From Minicystis rosea (GTDB taxonomy: Bacteria > Myxococcota_A > Polyangia > Polyangiales > Polyangiaceae), in assembly GCA_001931535.1 (NCBI GenBank), contig CP016211.1, positions 11,764,377 to 11,828,376 of the forward strand: a stretch of DNA of 64,000 nt. The letters run 5' to 3'. Below, one piece after another: positions 1 through 7,729 of the stretch. Every line of letters starts with the position of its first letter. Position 1 is the stretch's first letter. The notes beneath the pieces were generated by a model. The model worked only from the letters and a program-made list of their open reading frames with translations, made no database searches and was not told the origin of the DNA. A program made the translations under genes and the position numbers.

Positions 1-2
1 TC

Positions 3-86
3 GAGCCGAGCGGTCACTCTCCGCACGCCGACGCGCCCGCGCGCGTGCTGACCATCGTCGACGCGTTCCTCGCGGCACATTCCTGA
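3..86 (+). CDS. C-terminal end of a probable alpha/beta hydrolase (partial)
   Basis: Only the last 27 codons lie in the window and the gene runs off the left edge. The tail reads GHSPHADAPARV followed by a helix-like ILTIVDAFLAAH-type stretch and a TGA stop. A Gly-His-Ser-Pro-His segment shortly before a closing amphipathic helix is what usually surrounds the catalytic histidine near the C-terminus of alpha/beta hydrolases. That is family knowledge applied to a very short piece, so the assignment is tentative; the reading frame itself fits the codon use of the region. Confidence 0.45.
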   Translation, partial: EPSGHSPHADAPARVLTIVDAFLAAHS

Positions 87-230
87 GGCCTTGTCCATAC
101 GCAGTTCTGCGTATGGATCGTCTCTTTTCTCCCGCATACCGTCCTTGGTGGGGAAGGTCTCCTCCAGCCCCCGGGGTGCACGTCGGTCCTCTCGACGTCG
201 CTGGCCGAGCGCCGGCGTGCACTCCGCGGG

Positions 231-296
231 CACTTTCGCGGCACTTTCGCGGCACTTTCGCGGCACTTTCGCGGCACTTTCGCGGCACTTTCGCGG
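231..296. repeat. Six perfect tandem copies of an 11-bp unit
   Basis: The unit CACTTTCGCGG occurs six times head to tail without a mismatch. Because 11 is not a multiple of three, the array reads through all frames, which argues against a coding role. It sits about 200 bp upstream of the LuxR-type gene that starts at 491. The rest of 87-490 contains no convincing gene: the open frames there only exist because the repeat lacks stops. It could be a cluster of regulator-binding sites or a slippage-prone microsatellite. Confidence 0.9.
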
Positions 297-490
297 CGGG
301 TGGTCACCGCGGAAACAGGGGGCACGGAGCCTTTGTGCACTTTGTCGGCTCCGTGCTCCCTGCTTCCGCGGCGGCTCACCGCGGCTCGTCCCGACGCCTC
401 GATAAAATGGATCTCGAACGATCCACCTGCTGGCCACCTTGATTCGGCCCCCGCATCCCTCGAAGCTTTGCGACCCGACGAGGAGCTGCG

Positions 491-1105
491 GTGACGCGCG
501 GACGAAAAGCGACACGGACCCCTCCGCCCGAAGAGGCCAATACCGCTCCTCCTCCGCGGCCCGATGGGCTCATGCGCTCGACGCTCGCGCGTGATCCCAT
601 CGTCGCTCGAGTCTTCACCGAGCAGTCGCTCGGTTATGCGTGTCTCTCTCCGAGTGGCCATCTCGTAGAGAGCAATCCCCGCGCGCACGAGCTCGCTGCG
701 CGTTATCACACCTCCCCAACGTCTTCCGACGTGCTCGTCGATCTCGCGCGCCGCGCCGTCGCCCGCGGCCCCGATCGCGCCGGCTTCCGTCTCTCCGCGC
801 CCGACGAGGACGCGACGCTCGTGATTCACGTGCACCGTCTCGATCGCGAGATTCACCATCTCCGCGACGACGTCCTGCTCGTGGTCCTGCGCGAGTGGGC
901 CGCGGCGCAGCCGACCGCCGCGCCGAGCGCGCTCACCGCACGCCAGCTCCAGATCGCCAAGCTCCTCACCCGCCGCGGCCTCTCCTACAAGGAAATCGCC
1001 GCCGCCCTCGACGTCAGCGAAGGCACGGTGCGCAAGCACGCCGAGCACATCTATCGTGTCCTCGGCATCCATTCTCGGGCCGAGCTGGCCCGGCTCCTCG
1101 GCTGA
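491..1105 (+). CDS. LuxR-family helix-turn-helix transcriptional regulator
   Basis: This 204-residue protein has a C-terminal LuxR/NarL-type DNA-binding domain at about residues 142-204: LTARQLQIAKLLTRRGLSYK, then EIAAALDVSEGTVRKHAEHI with the classic V-S-E-G-T-V-R-K-H recognition helix. Residues 30-135 look like a small PAS/GAF-like sensor region without a phosphoacceptor receiver motif, so this is not an obvious two-component response regulator. The start is a GTG preceded by GAGGAGCT at good spacing. It stands alone, behind a 400-bp non-coding stretch holding an 11-bp tandem repeat. The signal it senses and its targets cannot be read from the sequence. Confidence 0.85.
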   Translation: MTRGRKATRTPPPEEANTAPPPRPDGLMRSTLARDPIVARVFTEQSLGYACLSPSGHLVESNPRAHELAARYHTSPTSSDVLVDLARRAVARGPDRAGFRLSAPDEDATLVIHVHRLDREIHHLRDDVLLVVLREWAAAQPTAAPSALTARQLQIAKLLTRRGLSYKEIAAALDVSEGTVRKHAEHIYRVLGIHSRAELARLLG

Positions 1106-1223
1106 ATCCGCACACGCGCGCTTCGCCGGCGAAAGTGGAGGAGGGAGGGGGCCGAACGTGCCCATGCGCCGTCATTCGAATCGGGCGCACGAGCATCGAT
1201 GAGCCCCCAAACGAGGATGGGAA

Positions 1224-1385
1224 TCAGGGTTTTCGATCGACCTCGGCGGCGACCTCGCGATTACGCCACTTCTGAAACACGAACACGATGGGCATCACCG
1301 GCACTGGCAGCGCGGCCAGCAAGACGACGAGACAGAAGAACACGGCCCGCGCCACCGCGCGCGCCGCCCTTCGGAGCCAACGCAT
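1224..1385 (-). CDS. Small single-pass membrane protein (53 aa)
   Basis: A longer frame exists, but the ATG at 1385 is preceded by GAGGAGAACATC, a strong ribosome-binding site, so the short form MRWLRRAARAVARAVFF... is preferred. It has an Arg-rich positive N-terminus, one hydrophobic segment (about residues 12-37) and a charged tail (KWRNREVAAEVDRK), suggesting an inner-membrane protein with the N-terminus inside. No family is recognised. It is convergent with the LuxR-type gene upstream on the map. Confidence 0.5.
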   Translation of the reverse strand: MRWLRRAARAVARAVFFCLVVLLAALPVPVMPIVFVFQKWRNREVAAEVDRKP

Positions 1386-1563
1386 GATGTTCTCCTCGCG
1401 TGGAGAACGCCTCTCGACCTCTCCCAGCCCGGCCAAGGAAGCTCTGTCGAGGCCTTTCGTCGCGCGCGTGTCGCGACGAAACAGCCTCGCTTCCAAGGCG
1501 GATCGGTCCGAGGTCGGATGGCGTTCCGACAGCGTTTTCGTTGATTCGACCGGTCCGGTCAGC

Positions 1564-1875
1564 TCAACGAAGGAGAGCGCATTGCTCGATGTAGAGGCGC
1601 CGCGGCGGCCTCGGCCTCGAGGCCGTTTTCGGGGTGAAGCCCGCCGCCGGTGCGAGGACCGCGGGCGCCGTGGTCGCGCGCGGCGCCGCCGTCGTGCGCA
1701 AGGCGAGGCGCGGTTGCGGCGCGGCGCGGTTCGCCGGGGGCGGCGCGGCGCCGGCGACCAGGACGATGGTGTCCGTGATCGGCGCGGCGCTCGCAGGCGC
1801 GGTGCTCCACACGAGCGTGAGGCACACCAGCGCCAGCCGGAGATAGCGGAGCAGGCGGCGGGCGGTGGCAGTCAC
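1564..1875 (-). CDS. Small secreted Ala/Pro-rich hypothetical protein
   Basis: A 103-residue frame with GTG start encodes MTATARRLLRYLRLALVCLT, a good Sec signal peptide ending near APASA, followed by an Ala/Pro/Thr-rich, probably disordered tail. Overlapping frames are nearly as long and there is no strong ribosome-binding site, so the gene call itself is uncertain. It lies 56 bp downstream of the CAP-domain lipoprotein on the same strand and could be the last gene of that unit. No function is recognised. Confidence 0.4.
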   Translation of the reverse strand: MTATARRLLRYLRLALVCLTLVWSTAPASAAPITDTIVLVAGAAPPPANRAAPQPRLALRTTAAPRATTAPAVLAPAAGFTPKTASRPRPPRRLYIEQCALLR

Positions 1876-1931
1876 GACGAGGCAACAACGATAAGCGAGA
1901 ATCGATTGGCGTCAAACGATCTCGCGCCCGC

Positions 1932-3209
1932 TCACGGCAAGGCGACCTGCTCGATGGCGTCGTACTCCGTCCGACCATGCGTGGGGCGCTCACGGGGCGT
2001 GATGCCGATACCGAGCAAGAGATGATCGGGCATCAACACCAGCTTTCGGCCCGAGGGGTGGAGCAGGCGCAGAACCACGTAGTCCGAGACCGACTCGAAG
2101 GGTTCGTGATGCTCCTGGAGCTTCTTCGGCGTGAGCCCCAACGCCGTGAGCTTGTCGAAGTTCCGCTCCAATGCGGCTTCGCCGGACGAGACGGCGAACG
2201 CGCGGCTCCGATCCCGCGCGACCTCGGCAAGGACCGGGTGAGGGGTGATGGGGGCTTTGCCGCGGCGCGCGCGCTCGGCGTCATACTGCGCGGTGATCCA
2301 CGCCGGCCACGCCGTAGGATCGGTTGGGCTGGGAAGGGGGCTCGTCATCGCCGGATCGGGATCGGCCGGCTCGGGCGCACCCACGTAGATGGGAAGCCAA
2401 AGGACGGGGCGCTCCCAAGGCACCTCGGCCACTCCGGTGGCGGAGGGACGCGTGGCGCGGACCTCGATGAAGTAGCGGCCCGGTCGCGCCGGCACCGCGC
2501 GCGAGACGAAGAACGATCCATCGTCGCGCTGGGTCAGCTTCTCCTCCGCGACGTCGCCGGACTCGGTATCTGCGAGCAGCACGAAGCCCGGCGAAGCGTC
2601 GAGCGGCCGGATCTGAAGCGTGAAGGGCGCGCCGGGCGCGTAGGCCTTTGGCAACGTGGTCACGACGAGCGGCGCCGTGCCGATCACGATGGCCTGCGTC
2701 GTCTTGCGACCATACGTGATGCGCGCAACTCCATAGGTTCTCGGCTTGGTGACGGTGAGCTTTTGCGCGAACTCGAGGGCCTTCGCGTCGAGCCGTTCCA
2801 CGGCGTTCGTGCGGGAGGCCCACGCCGTATGCGCATGCGAGAACTGCGAGGTCGCTCCGCTCTTCCAGAAGAGCCATTGCGTCACCGCGTGCGAAGGGCG
2901 CCCTTCGTGCTCGTCGTACGTCTCGGCCATGACGGACGCCACCATGTCGAGCGCCGGCTCGTGGCGCAGCACCGCGCTCATCTCTTTGCTCAAACCACTC
3001 TCGAAGGCCGCGCGCAGCCGCTCGCTCGGGGCGGTGCGCGGCGCATCCGGCGGCCCATACACGAGCGGCGCCCGCTGGAGCACCGCCCGCGCTTCCGCCG
3101 AGAGCGCGCGCACCGGGCCGGCGTGCCCGGCGCAGCTCGCGAGCAGCGCCGAAGCCACGAGGATGAACGATCGAGAAAAGAGACCGCGCACAACCGGAGA
3201 GATGAGCAT
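1932..3209 (-). CDS. CAP (SCP/PR-1)-like domain lipoprotein
   Basis: The 425-residue product starts with a lipoprotein signal (SFILVASALLASCAG, lipobox LLASC), so it is probably membrane anchored outside the cytoplasm. The C-terminal third (about residues 300-425, from WITAQYDAERARRGKAPI) has the spacing of a CAP/SCP domain: a helix with N/D-x-x-R near a 'pL..h..L...A...S' segment. The middle is beta-rich with no recognised domain. Start chosen: its ATG overlaps the TGA of the upstream matrixin gene as TGATG, implying translational coupling; the longer open frame upstream lies inside that gene. The CAP assignment is by pattern only. Confidence 0.65.
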   Translation of the reverse strand: MLISPVVRGLFSRSFILVASALLASCAGHAGPVRALSAEARAVLQRAPLVYGPPDAPRTAPSERLRAAFESGLSKEMSAVLRHEPALDMVASVMAETYDEHEGRPSHAVTQWLFWKSGATSQFSHAHTAWASRTNAVERLDAKALEFAQKLTVTKPRTYGVARITYGRKTTQAIVIGTAPLVVTTLPKAYAPGAPFTLQIRPLDASPGFVLLADTESGDVAEEKLTQRDDGSFFVSRAVPARPGRYFIEVRATRPSATGVAEVPWERPVLWLPIYVGAPEPADPDPAMTSPLPSPTDPTAWPAWITAQYDAERARRGKAPITPHPVLAEVARDRSRAFAVSSGEAALERNFDKLTALGLTPKKLQEHHEPFESVSDYVVLRLLHPSGRKLVLMPDHLLLGIGITPRERPTHGRTEYDAIEQVALP

Positions 3210-4216
3210 CACACGCTTGATCCTTTGCGCGCCCGCCGACGCGCAAAGGCCATGATACCGAAGATCGCGATTCCGAGCGCCGGCCAACGAGCCCCTTCCG
3301 AGCGCGGGGCTGCCGCACAACCACCCTCGATGCACACCCCCCGCGCGCACTCGTATCCATCCGGACAGCAGCACGCCTCGCCGGTGTCATCGCTTTGCGC
3401 GGGCTCTTCTGCGGGGGCGCTCTGATCGGCGGCGCACTGGGTGGAGAAGCCGTGCCGCGGGGTGGCGTCGCAGGCGTCGGTGATGGCCCCGGGCGGATAG
3501 ATGTTGCAGATCCCCTTGCGATCGTCGTCCGAGAGCGTGCGCAGCTCGGCCGGGTCCGCGGGATAGACGGCCATCATGGTCGCGCCCGGTGCGTCCGAGT
3601 GCGCGAGCCCGAGGAAGTGCCCGGTCTCGTGCGTGAGCACGGCGGCCAAGTCGATGCCGGGGTCGGTGTCGCTGGTGCCGAACGTGTAATCGGTGGCGTT
3701 CAGCTCCATGTCGGCGTCGTAGATCTCGCCGGTGTCCGGGTTGAACGACACCGTGGTGACCGCGATCTTCGCCGGCTCGAAGGGCCAGATCTGGTCGCGA
3801 TACATGATGATGTTCGCGTTGCCCCGCTCCTTGTTGTACTCGTGCTTCGAGCAGACGGCGTCCTCGGCCTCGATGACCTCGATGCGCGGTGTCCGGCCTT
3901 CGCCGCAATCGGCGTTCATCCATGTCTCGAACGCGCCCTTGACCAGCGTCTTCGTCTCTTCGAGCGACACTTGGTCGGAGGCGTCGCGCTGGATCGAGTA
4001 CGTCACGCGCGGCCGCGTGCGATAGAGCGTGAGCCCGCAATCGTCCGCTTCGGGTGGGAAGCAAACGTGCCAGCCATTGGGGTGCTCGGGACAGGCGCTC
4101 GTGCGGCAATAAGCCTGCGCCGTCGCCGCGGACGAGGTCGTGACCAGCAAGGTGAAGAGGGCTGCTCCCGCGCGCTCGGTGAGCGAGCGGCGTGGGACAA
4201 GGCAACGAGGAAGCAT
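3209..4216 (-). CDS. Matrixin-like (M10) zinc metalloprotease with MYXO-CTERM-like tail
   Basis: A 335-residue secreted protein with a cleavable signal peptide (AALFTLLVTTSSAATAQA). The zinc motif HETGHFLGLAHS (about residues 195-206) matches the metzincin HExxHxxGxxH, followed by a Met-turn-like ATMMAVYP, as in matrixins. The C-terminus has a Cys-rich stretch (EACCCPDGYECARGVCIEGG) then GCAAAP, a hydrophobic segment (WPALGIAIFGIMAF) and ARRRARK. That layout is the MYXO-CTERM type of sorting signal, in family knowledge processed by a rhomboid/CPBP-like myxosortase and giving a surface-anchored protein. It is the first gene of a two-gene unit with the CAP-domain lipoprotein. Confidence 0.85.
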   Translation of the reverse strand: MLPRCLVPRRSLTERAGAALFTLLVTTSSAATAQAYCRTSACPEHPNGWHVCFPPEADDCGLTLYRTRPRVTYSIQRDASDQVSLEETKTLVKGAFETWMNADCGEGRTPRIEVIEAEDAVCSKHEYNKERGNANIIMYRDQIWPFEPAKIAVTTVSFNPDTGEIYDADMELNATDYTFGTSDTDPGIDLAAVLTHETGHFLGLAHSDAPGATMMAVYPADPAELRTLSDDDRKGICNIYPPGAITDACDATPRHGFSTQCAADQSAPAEEPAQSDDTGEACCCPDGYECARGVCIEGGCAAAPRSEGARWPALGIAIFGIMAFARRRARKGSSV

Positions 4217-4280
4217 GTCCCGGAGCGTAGCGGGCCAGCCGGTCGCCGTCGCCGGGAAGTTCCGTGAAACGGTGCCGGGA

Positions 4281-5357
4281 TCACTCCATCGCGGCGCCGC
4301 GTCGCATCGCGGGGACGTGCAGCCGGATGAAAGGTACGAGCTCGCGGGCGAAGCGCGCGCTGTAGATGCGCCGGCCCGCCTCGTTCAAGTGAATGTCGTC
4401 GTCGTAGCAATCGGGCGTGAGCTCGGGCATGCGGCGGAGGTCGAGGTAGCTCATGCCGGCGTCGGCGATCATCTGCCTCATCTCGACGGGGACGTCATAA
4501 GGCACCTCCGCCTTCGGATCCCGCGGCCGGCTGGGGAACGCCACGAACAACACCTCACTGCCGTTTGCCCGCGCCCGGCCGAGGAAGCGTGACAAGGCAT
4601 CTCGCGCCGTGCCGTCCGCGACGTGGGGGCTCCGTGCCCGGAGCGTGGACTCGTTCTCACGCTGCGCATAGGCCGTGTATCCGGGGAGAAGCGTGAAGAC
4701 ACGCTCCTTGATGCGCTCGCGCGCCGCGAACGTCGCCCAGGCGGACGAGACCACGAGGTCGGCGCGCTGCTCCAGCGTCGTGAGGTCGTGACGAAAGAGC
4801 TCTCCCCAATCGCCCGCGTCGGTGAAGAACTGCGCGAGGCGGCCGATCTCGAGACGCTTGCCGTCCTCCAAACCGTCCTCGTAAAAGGTGATGATCAGGA
4901 GATCGGGTGTCAGGTTGGGTTTCCAGAGCTCCTCCTCGACCATCCACCGCCACGTGTTGATGTGCGAGCCGTCCGCCACGAACATGTCGGCGCTGGCGTC
5001 GCAGGCGAAATCGTCCTTCAACGATGCGCGCACGAGCGCGGGATCGACGCCGCGCTCGGTGAGCGAGTTGCCGATGAAGGCCAAGCGCACGCCGTTTGCC
5101 GCCGCGAGCGTGCGCGCCCGCGTCGGGTAGGTGGTGAAGCGGCGCAGATCTTTGGAGGCCGGGAAAAGCACCCAGCGTGTGACGGCCTCCATGCCTCCGG
5201 CGAGGAGGGCGAGGACGAGCAGAATCTTGAGCAAACGAGCCTCGCCGCGCACCACGCGGACGGTGGTCACCGGCGCCGCGGCGTCCGCGGCGAGCGCCTC
5301 CGCCGTGGCTTGTCGGGCATGAGCTTCAGAACTGGAAGTAGATGAACTCATAGGCAT
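4281..5357 (-). CDS. SGNH-hydrolase-like membrane-anchored protein (O-acylation partner)
   Basis: A 358-residue protein with one N-terminal membrane segment (LLKILLVLALLAGGMEAVTR, about 42-62) and a periplasmic SGNH/GDSL-like domain. FIGNSLTERG (around residue 95) supplies the serine block, and DDDIHLNEAGRRIY (around 319) supplies the Asp-x-His block. Such proteins commonly act with MBOAT acyltransferases to move acyl groups onto exported polysaccharides (AlgJ/AlgX, PatB and DltD are analogues). It overlaps the end of the MBOAT gene upstream by 32 nt, so the two are one operon. The acceptor polymer cannot be named. Confidence 0.8.
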   Translation of the reverse strand: MPMSSSTSSSEAHARQATAEALAADAAAPVTTVRVVRGEARLLKILLVLALLAGGMEAVTRWVLFPASKDLRRFTTYPTRARTLAAANGVRLAFIGNSLTERGVDPALVRASLKDDFACDASADMFVADGSHINTWRWMVEEELWKPNLTPDLLIITFYEDGLEDGKRLEIGRLAQFFTDAGDWGELFRHDLTTLEQRADLVVSSAWATFAARERIKERVFTLLPGYTAYAQRENESTLRARSPHVADGTARDALSRFLGRARANGSEVLFVAFPSRPRDPKAEVPYDVPVEMRQMIADAGMSYLDLRRMPELTPDCYDDDIHLNEAGRRIYSARFARELVPFIRLHVPAMRRGAAME

Positions 5358-6978
5358 GCGCAGACTGGAAGAGGACGATCATCGCCGCGACGTAGGCGTA
5401 AAAGGCCCCTTGCACCGGCCAGGGAGCGCGGATGAGGCGGTGCAAGCGGCCCTCGCCGTCGAGGAAGCCTTCGACGATGGAGATGAGCCCGCCGTAGAAG
5501 GCGATGACGAAGAGAGGTACGAGCGCCGCGCGCGTCGGGTGGAAGCTCGTGAAGATCAGCGAGAGCGCCCGCGTCACCGTGGCGAAGCCCTCGGCCCGGA
5601 AGAGGAGCCAGCCGAGGCACGTGAGGTGGAACATCACCACCACGCGGAGCGTCCAGCGGAGCGGCGCCTCGGCGCGCGCGACGTCGCGAATGCCGAGCAG
5701 CCGGAACGCGCAGAGGATGACGCCGTGATAAAGCCCCCACGCCACGAAGGTCCAACTGGCACCGTGCCAGAGGCCGCCGAGCAGCATGGTGATCACCAGA
5801 TTGCGATACTCCCGGCGCACCCCACCGCGGTTGCCGCCGAGGGGGATGTAGAGATAATCGCGCAGCCACGACGACAGGCTGATGTGCCAGCGCCGCCAGA
5901 AATCGCTCGGGCTGACCGCGAGATAGGGGAGGTGGAAGTTGACGGCCAGCTCGAACCCGAGCCACTTGGAGATGCCCCGGGCGATGCTCGAATAGCCCGA
6001 GAAATCACCATAGATCTGGAGCGCGAAGGCATAGACGCCGATGAGCACGTCGAGGCCCGAGAGCGAGGCGGTGTCGCCGCGGGCGAGGCGCGTGAACACC
6101 GCATCGGCGATGGGCGCCACGTTGTCCGAGAGGGTGATCTTCTTGAAGAGACCGATGACGACCAGGATGAGGCCCTCTTCCATCACGCTCGACGAGGGGC
6201 GTTGGCGGGGCCGGAGCACCTGCGGCAACAACGTATGAGCCCGCATGATGGGCCCGGCCACGAGGTGCGGGAAGAAGCAGACGAAGAGCGCGAAGTCGCC
6301 GAGATCGTCGGTCGGCTCCACCTCACCACGATAGATGTCGATGGTGTAGCTCATCGCCTGGAACGTGTAGAAGCTGATGCCCGCAGGGAGGATGATCCCG
6401 AGCACGGGCGACTTCGCGCCTGCGAACCCGAGCGCCGTGAGCAGGTTGTGGAAGCTGCCGAGGAAGAAGTCGCAGTACTTGAAGAACGCGAGGATCCCCA
6501 GGTTCGCCACCATGCTGATGACGAGGAAGGCTTTGCGCCGCTTCCCCGCTTCGAGCGCGTGAAGGCGCGGGAGCAGGAGGGCATAAGCGCCGATGCCCAA
6601 AAGGGTCAACAGCGGTACGCGGAAGTCGCGCAGATGATGAGGCAGGGCCTCCGCGGGGATGCCGTGGCCGTGCGCGAGGGCCTGCCCGATCGCGCCGTAA
6701 CCGATGTTGGAGCAGAGGAGCAGCGCGCCGCCGCCGAGCACCAGCGCGAGCCGCGCGAGCCGCCGGGGCGGGAGCGCGATGCCCGCGACGCCGAGGCCAC
6801 CGATGAAGTCGATGACCGTGGAAACCAGGATGAGGAAGAGAAAACGGTAATCCCAGAAGCCGTAAAAGACGTAGCTGGCGACGAGGAGCAGTGTGTTCTG
6901 TCGCCGGTGGTCGAGGCGCCAATAAAGGAGGTAGACCGAGGCGAAGAGCAACCAGAAGGTCAGTTGATTGTAGTTCAC
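5326..6978 (-). CDS. MBOAT-family membrane-bound O-acyltransferase (AlgI/DltB-like)
   Basis: A 550-residue polytopic inner-membrane protein. The signature region holds PSDFWRRWHISLSSWLRDYL and LWHGASWTFVAWGLYHG with the invariant MBOAT histidine (around residue 404). These enzymes transfer acyl groups, usually acetyl, across the membrane to a carrier or polymer. I chose the GTG at 6978 because GGGGGGA precedes it and the protein then begins NYNQLTFWLLFASVYLLYWR, the usual AlgI-like start; the upstream extension is charged and unlike the family. The downstream SGNH gene overlaps it and is the likely periplasmic acyl-transfer partner. Confidence 0.92.
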   Translation of the reverse strand: MNYNQLTFWLLFASVYLLYWRLDHRRQNTLLLVASYVFYGFWDYRFLFLILVSTVIDFIGGLGVAGIALPPRRLARLALVLGGGALLLCSNIGYGAIGQALAHGHGIPAEALPHHLRDFRVPLLTLLGIGAYALLLPRLHALEAGKRRKAFLVISMVANLGILAFFKYCDFFLGSFHNLLTALGFAGAKSPVLGIILPAGISFYTFQAMSYTIDIYRGEVEPTDDLGDFALFVCFFPHLVAGPIMRAHTLLPQVLRPRQRPSSSVMEEGLILVVIGLFKKITLSDNVAPIADAVFTRLARGDTASLSGLDVLIGVYAFALQIYGDFSGYSSIARGISKWLGFELAVNFHLPYLAVSPSDFWRRWHISLSSWLRDYLYIPLGGNRGGVRREYRNLVITMLLGGLWHGASWTFVAWGLYHGVILCAFRLLGIRDVARAEAPLRWTLRVVVMFHLTCLGWLLFRAEGFATVTRALSLIFTSFHPTRAALVPLFVIAFYGGLISIVEGFLDGEGRLHRLIRAPWPVQGAFYAYVAAMIVLFQSAHAYEFIYFQF

Positions 6979-7729
6979 CCGGTCCCCCCGAATGGCCCGG
7001 ACGTGCGCGAAGTGGCCGTGAAATACCGCTTGGCGCGAGCATCTTGGCTTTGCGGAAAGGGGTCGTCGAGCCGAATTCCCCACATCGGTCCCGCGCGTCC
7101 TCGACGTTCTCCGTCAGGATTCAGCCGGGGCAAAGGGAGAGGAGATTGCTCGTTCCGCCATCGGGCGCCCGCACCGCCGCCACCCCTACGAGGCACCCGA
7201 ACGAAGTGCCTTTGACCTCCGCGTGACGCATGATGAAGGTTTGCGGACCTTCATTTCATGGCTGGTCTCGAACCGGAGATGGCCATTCTCGATCGCAAGA
7301 GCGCTTGGGTGAATGTGAAGGAGCCCATGGGCGGCTCCTTGCTTCTCCTCATCGCACGACGCGATGCGAGCCCGACGTGGAAGAGGCAGCCGCGGGAGCG
7401 TCGTCGACGCCGATCGAAGCACCGTGCTCTTCGCGCCCTCATCGTTCCGCGTGTTCGCGCCCTCGATTCTCGGGCGTGGTGGGGGAATCCGAATCTGCCG
7501 GGAATGGCGATTGAGGCTTTGCCTGCCTCGCGCGTCTCTACGCGTTTGTCGCGCGCTCCGGCAGCTCACGTGTCGCGTGGACCTTCATGGCTCCGACCGC
7601 TCGCCGAAGGCGGACGGGCGCGGCGTTGCTTCGACGTACGTTCGACGCCGGGCAAACACGGGCCCTCGACGAGCGGCGGCTCCGGCGCAAGGCGATCTCG
7701 GGGGCTACGCTCCGCGGGGGACCCTGCCG
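6979..7729. other. 751-bp intergenic region between divergent MBOAT and histidine kinase genes
   Basis: No open frame here has convincing protein character. Two perfect hairpins are visible: ATGAAGGT / ACCTTCAT (7233-7240 and 7247-7254, 6-nt loop) and AAGGAGCC / GGCTCCTT (7318-7325 and 7333-7340, 7-nt loop that overlaps the palindrome GCCCATGGGC). Neither is followed by a clean T-run. The region should contain the two divergent promoters; I could not place them with confidence. Confidence 0.5.

Noticed and set aside
231..296. CRISPR array
   Set aside because: The units are 11 bp, directly adjacent, and there are no spacers or cas genes.
5356..7215. A 619-codon plus-strand frame opposite the MBOAT gene
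   Set aside because: Extremely charged, repetitive composition with no domain; it is the mirror of the acyltransferase's codon pattern.
7255..7285. A tRNA-like GGTCTCGAACC string
   Set aside because: The bases around it do not make an acceptor stem, anticodon arm or complete T-arm; only the short motif matches.
7186..7569. A 127-codon minus-strand frame in the MBOAT-kinase gap
   Set aside because: No ribosome-binding site, no protein-like segments and rare-looking residue use; it crosses both hairpins.
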